DNA from: Pempheris klunzingeri
Taxonomy: Eukaryota; Chordata; Actinopteri; Acropomatiformes; Pempheridae
NCBI RefSeq assembly: GCF_042242105.1
Contig: NC_092016.1
Location: 28,659,501-28,723,500, forward strand
Direction: 5' to 3'
DNA length: 64,000 nt
A program made the position numbers and the translations under genes. Positions 62,761 to 64,000 of the stretch are shown here, one piece after another. The number at the start of each line of letters is the position of its first letter. The stretch's first letter is position 1. The notes under the pieces were generated by a model that saw only the letters and a program-made list of their open reading frames with translations, was not told where the DNA came from and did no database searches.

Positions 62761-63309
62761 GTAAGACACCGAAAGAGTTAGTAGTCAACACGACTTGTTA
62801 AAATGAAAAGCATGACACAACAAGTTTGACCCATTGTAAACATGCAGTGCGTGACTCATGCACACGTTGGTGTATTTGCAGCTTTACTCATTAGTCAGTG
62901 ATGTGGCCCACCAGGCTGTACCTCCCCAAGGTACCTGTGTACCAGTGAACAACACTGACAGCTACAGTCTTTGGCACAGGAAGTGTGCAGCGACCGTTGT
63001 TTTGCTACTAGCTTAGCTTTAAAGCACCAGAGTTAATGTTAAGGTCCGTTCACGATTCATTAGCCGTATTATGTTCCTCTTGGTGTTTGGTGGGATCTAC
63101 CAGTGGTTTACCTGATGCTGGCAGTGTGTCACGTGCTTTTTAACGTGGACACTTGGCCAACACAGCTGCCACAGCCCGTTGTTGTGGATGACAGGTTGCC
63201 TCCGGAAGTACTGTGAAAGCACATTTGGACAGAACCGATTTTCTTGTGTACAAGCTGAACTGAAAAGAGTGACCAGTGTTCATTTCTGTGTTTCCAGTCC
63301 AGCCTAGAC

Positions 63310-64000
63310 ATGCCCCACTCTGGATCAAGTGAACCTGGCTCCAAGGTTTCGGACCCACAACACTCCCAGAAACTCCTCAGGGTCCTTCGAGTTTTCTGGC
63401 AAGAGCAAAGTTTCCACGACGCGTTGCTGGTGGTGGATGGAGAGGAGCTTCCTGTCCAGAAAAACATCCTGGCTGCTGCCAGCCCTTACATCAGGTAAGA
63501 CAGTCAGGCAGTAGCCCTCAGCACCAAGTACACAAGCCCAGATACGACCATGCATTTGTCACCTGTGTCTGGTGTTTTTTATTTTCATGTGTTGATGATT
63601 TTGTGTTAGGACCAAGCTGAACTACAATCCTCCAAAAGAAGATGGGTCTCCTTATAGAATCGAGCTGCAGGGAGTCTCCATGCCCATCATGAAACAGATC
63701 CTGGATTATATCTTCAGTGGTGAAGTGAGTGCGGAGGCTTTAAAATGCTTAGCCTTTGTGGAGAGCATGAATGATTGCCACCTACCTCTCTGTCTCAGTG
63801 TTTGCATATGTATGTATGTCCTTATGTGTGTGTGTGTGTGTGTGTCCTACGCACAGATCACTTTGAGTGAAGAGACCATCCAGGACATGGTGCAGGCGTC
63901 CGACCTGCTCCTCATAACTGACCTCAAGTCCCTGTGTTGCCAGTTCTTAGAGAGCTGCATCACTGCAGAGAACTGCATTGGCATCCGACTCTTCTCTCTG
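63310..64000 (+). CDS. gan: Gigaxonin, N-terminal part (cut by window end)
   Basis: Gigaxonin is a BTB-Kelch adaptor for the Cullin-3 ubiquitin ligase that controls intermediate-filament turnover. Exons: 63310-63494, 63610-63724 and 63857 to the window end, with GT-AG junctions and matching phases. The visible 147 or so residues hold the BTB domain. After a short N-terminus, KVSDPQHSQKLLRVL matches the vertebrate start, followed by PVQKNILAAASPYIRTKLNY, MKQILDYIFSGEITLSEETI and LLLITDLKSLCCQFLESCI, then AENCIGIR at the start of the BACK domain. BACK and Kelch repeats lie beyond position 64000. The ATG is preceded by a splice acceptor, so an upstream non-coding exon is likely. Identity with gan is strong. 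Confidence 0.96.
63822..63845. repeat. gan: GT microsatellite in gan intron 2
   Basis: About eleven GT units directly before the acceptor of the third gan coding exon. They may form part of its polypyrimidine-poor upstream region. Confidence 0.75.

Overview
This is a window of vertebrate nuclear DNA, almost certainly from a ray-finned (teleost, probably percomorph) fish. The genes are intron-rich with GT-AG junctions. Long CA, GT and TA microsatellites, several Tc1-like transposons with long inverted repeats, and dispersed repeats of types common in fish genomes fill the spaces. The gene set (ces2-like, KIAA0513, foxl1, acd, gan) matches genes carried on the long arm of human chromosome 16, so the window looks like a rearranged piece of that conserved block. 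There is no bacterial-type operon, CRISPR array or phage.

Layout. 1-5550: no coding exon recognised. There is a GC-rich promoter near 4800-5550, probably for an unidentified minus-strand gene running out of the window, with conserved-looking non-coding DNA downstream of it (about 700-1250 and 3840-4560). 5550-10600: intergenic, with a minisatellite and SINE-like repeats. 10611-19486 (+): a complete 13-exon carboxylesterase, CES2-like, 560 residues, with an intact catalytic triad but no ER-retention tail. 20290-20660: CpG-rich promoter and probable first non-coding exon of the next gene. 28319-44488 (+): the KIAA0513 homologue, 12 or 13 main coding exons, with two possible C-termini and a possible 30-nt in-frame microexon. 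Its first intron holds a decayed Tc1-like element. 44490-51600: gene-poor spacer. 51636-52778 (-): single-exon foxl1. 53586-55728: a broken Tc1-like transposon followed directly by a 704-bp deletion derivative of another Tc1-like family. 59709-61538 (-): acd (shelterin subunit TPP1), whose whole coding region lies in one exon. 63310-64000 (+): the first three coding exons of gan (gigaxonin), cut by the window end. acd and gan are divergent and probably share a CCAAT/ETS promoter region.

The genes do not form one pathway: xenobiotic or lipid ester hydrolysis (ces2), a cytosolic protein of poorly known role (KIAA0513), a developmental transcription factor (foxl1), telomere protection (acd) and ubiquitin-ligase adaptor function in intermediate-filament turnover (gan). 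Exon boundaries were worked out by hand from splice consensus, reading-frame phase and remembered family sequences; no alignment was run. I found no convincing new system. The observations most worth checking are the KIAA0513 isoform signals, the loss of the ER-retention tail in the esterase, the intronless acd coding region and the candidate conserved non-coding blocks.
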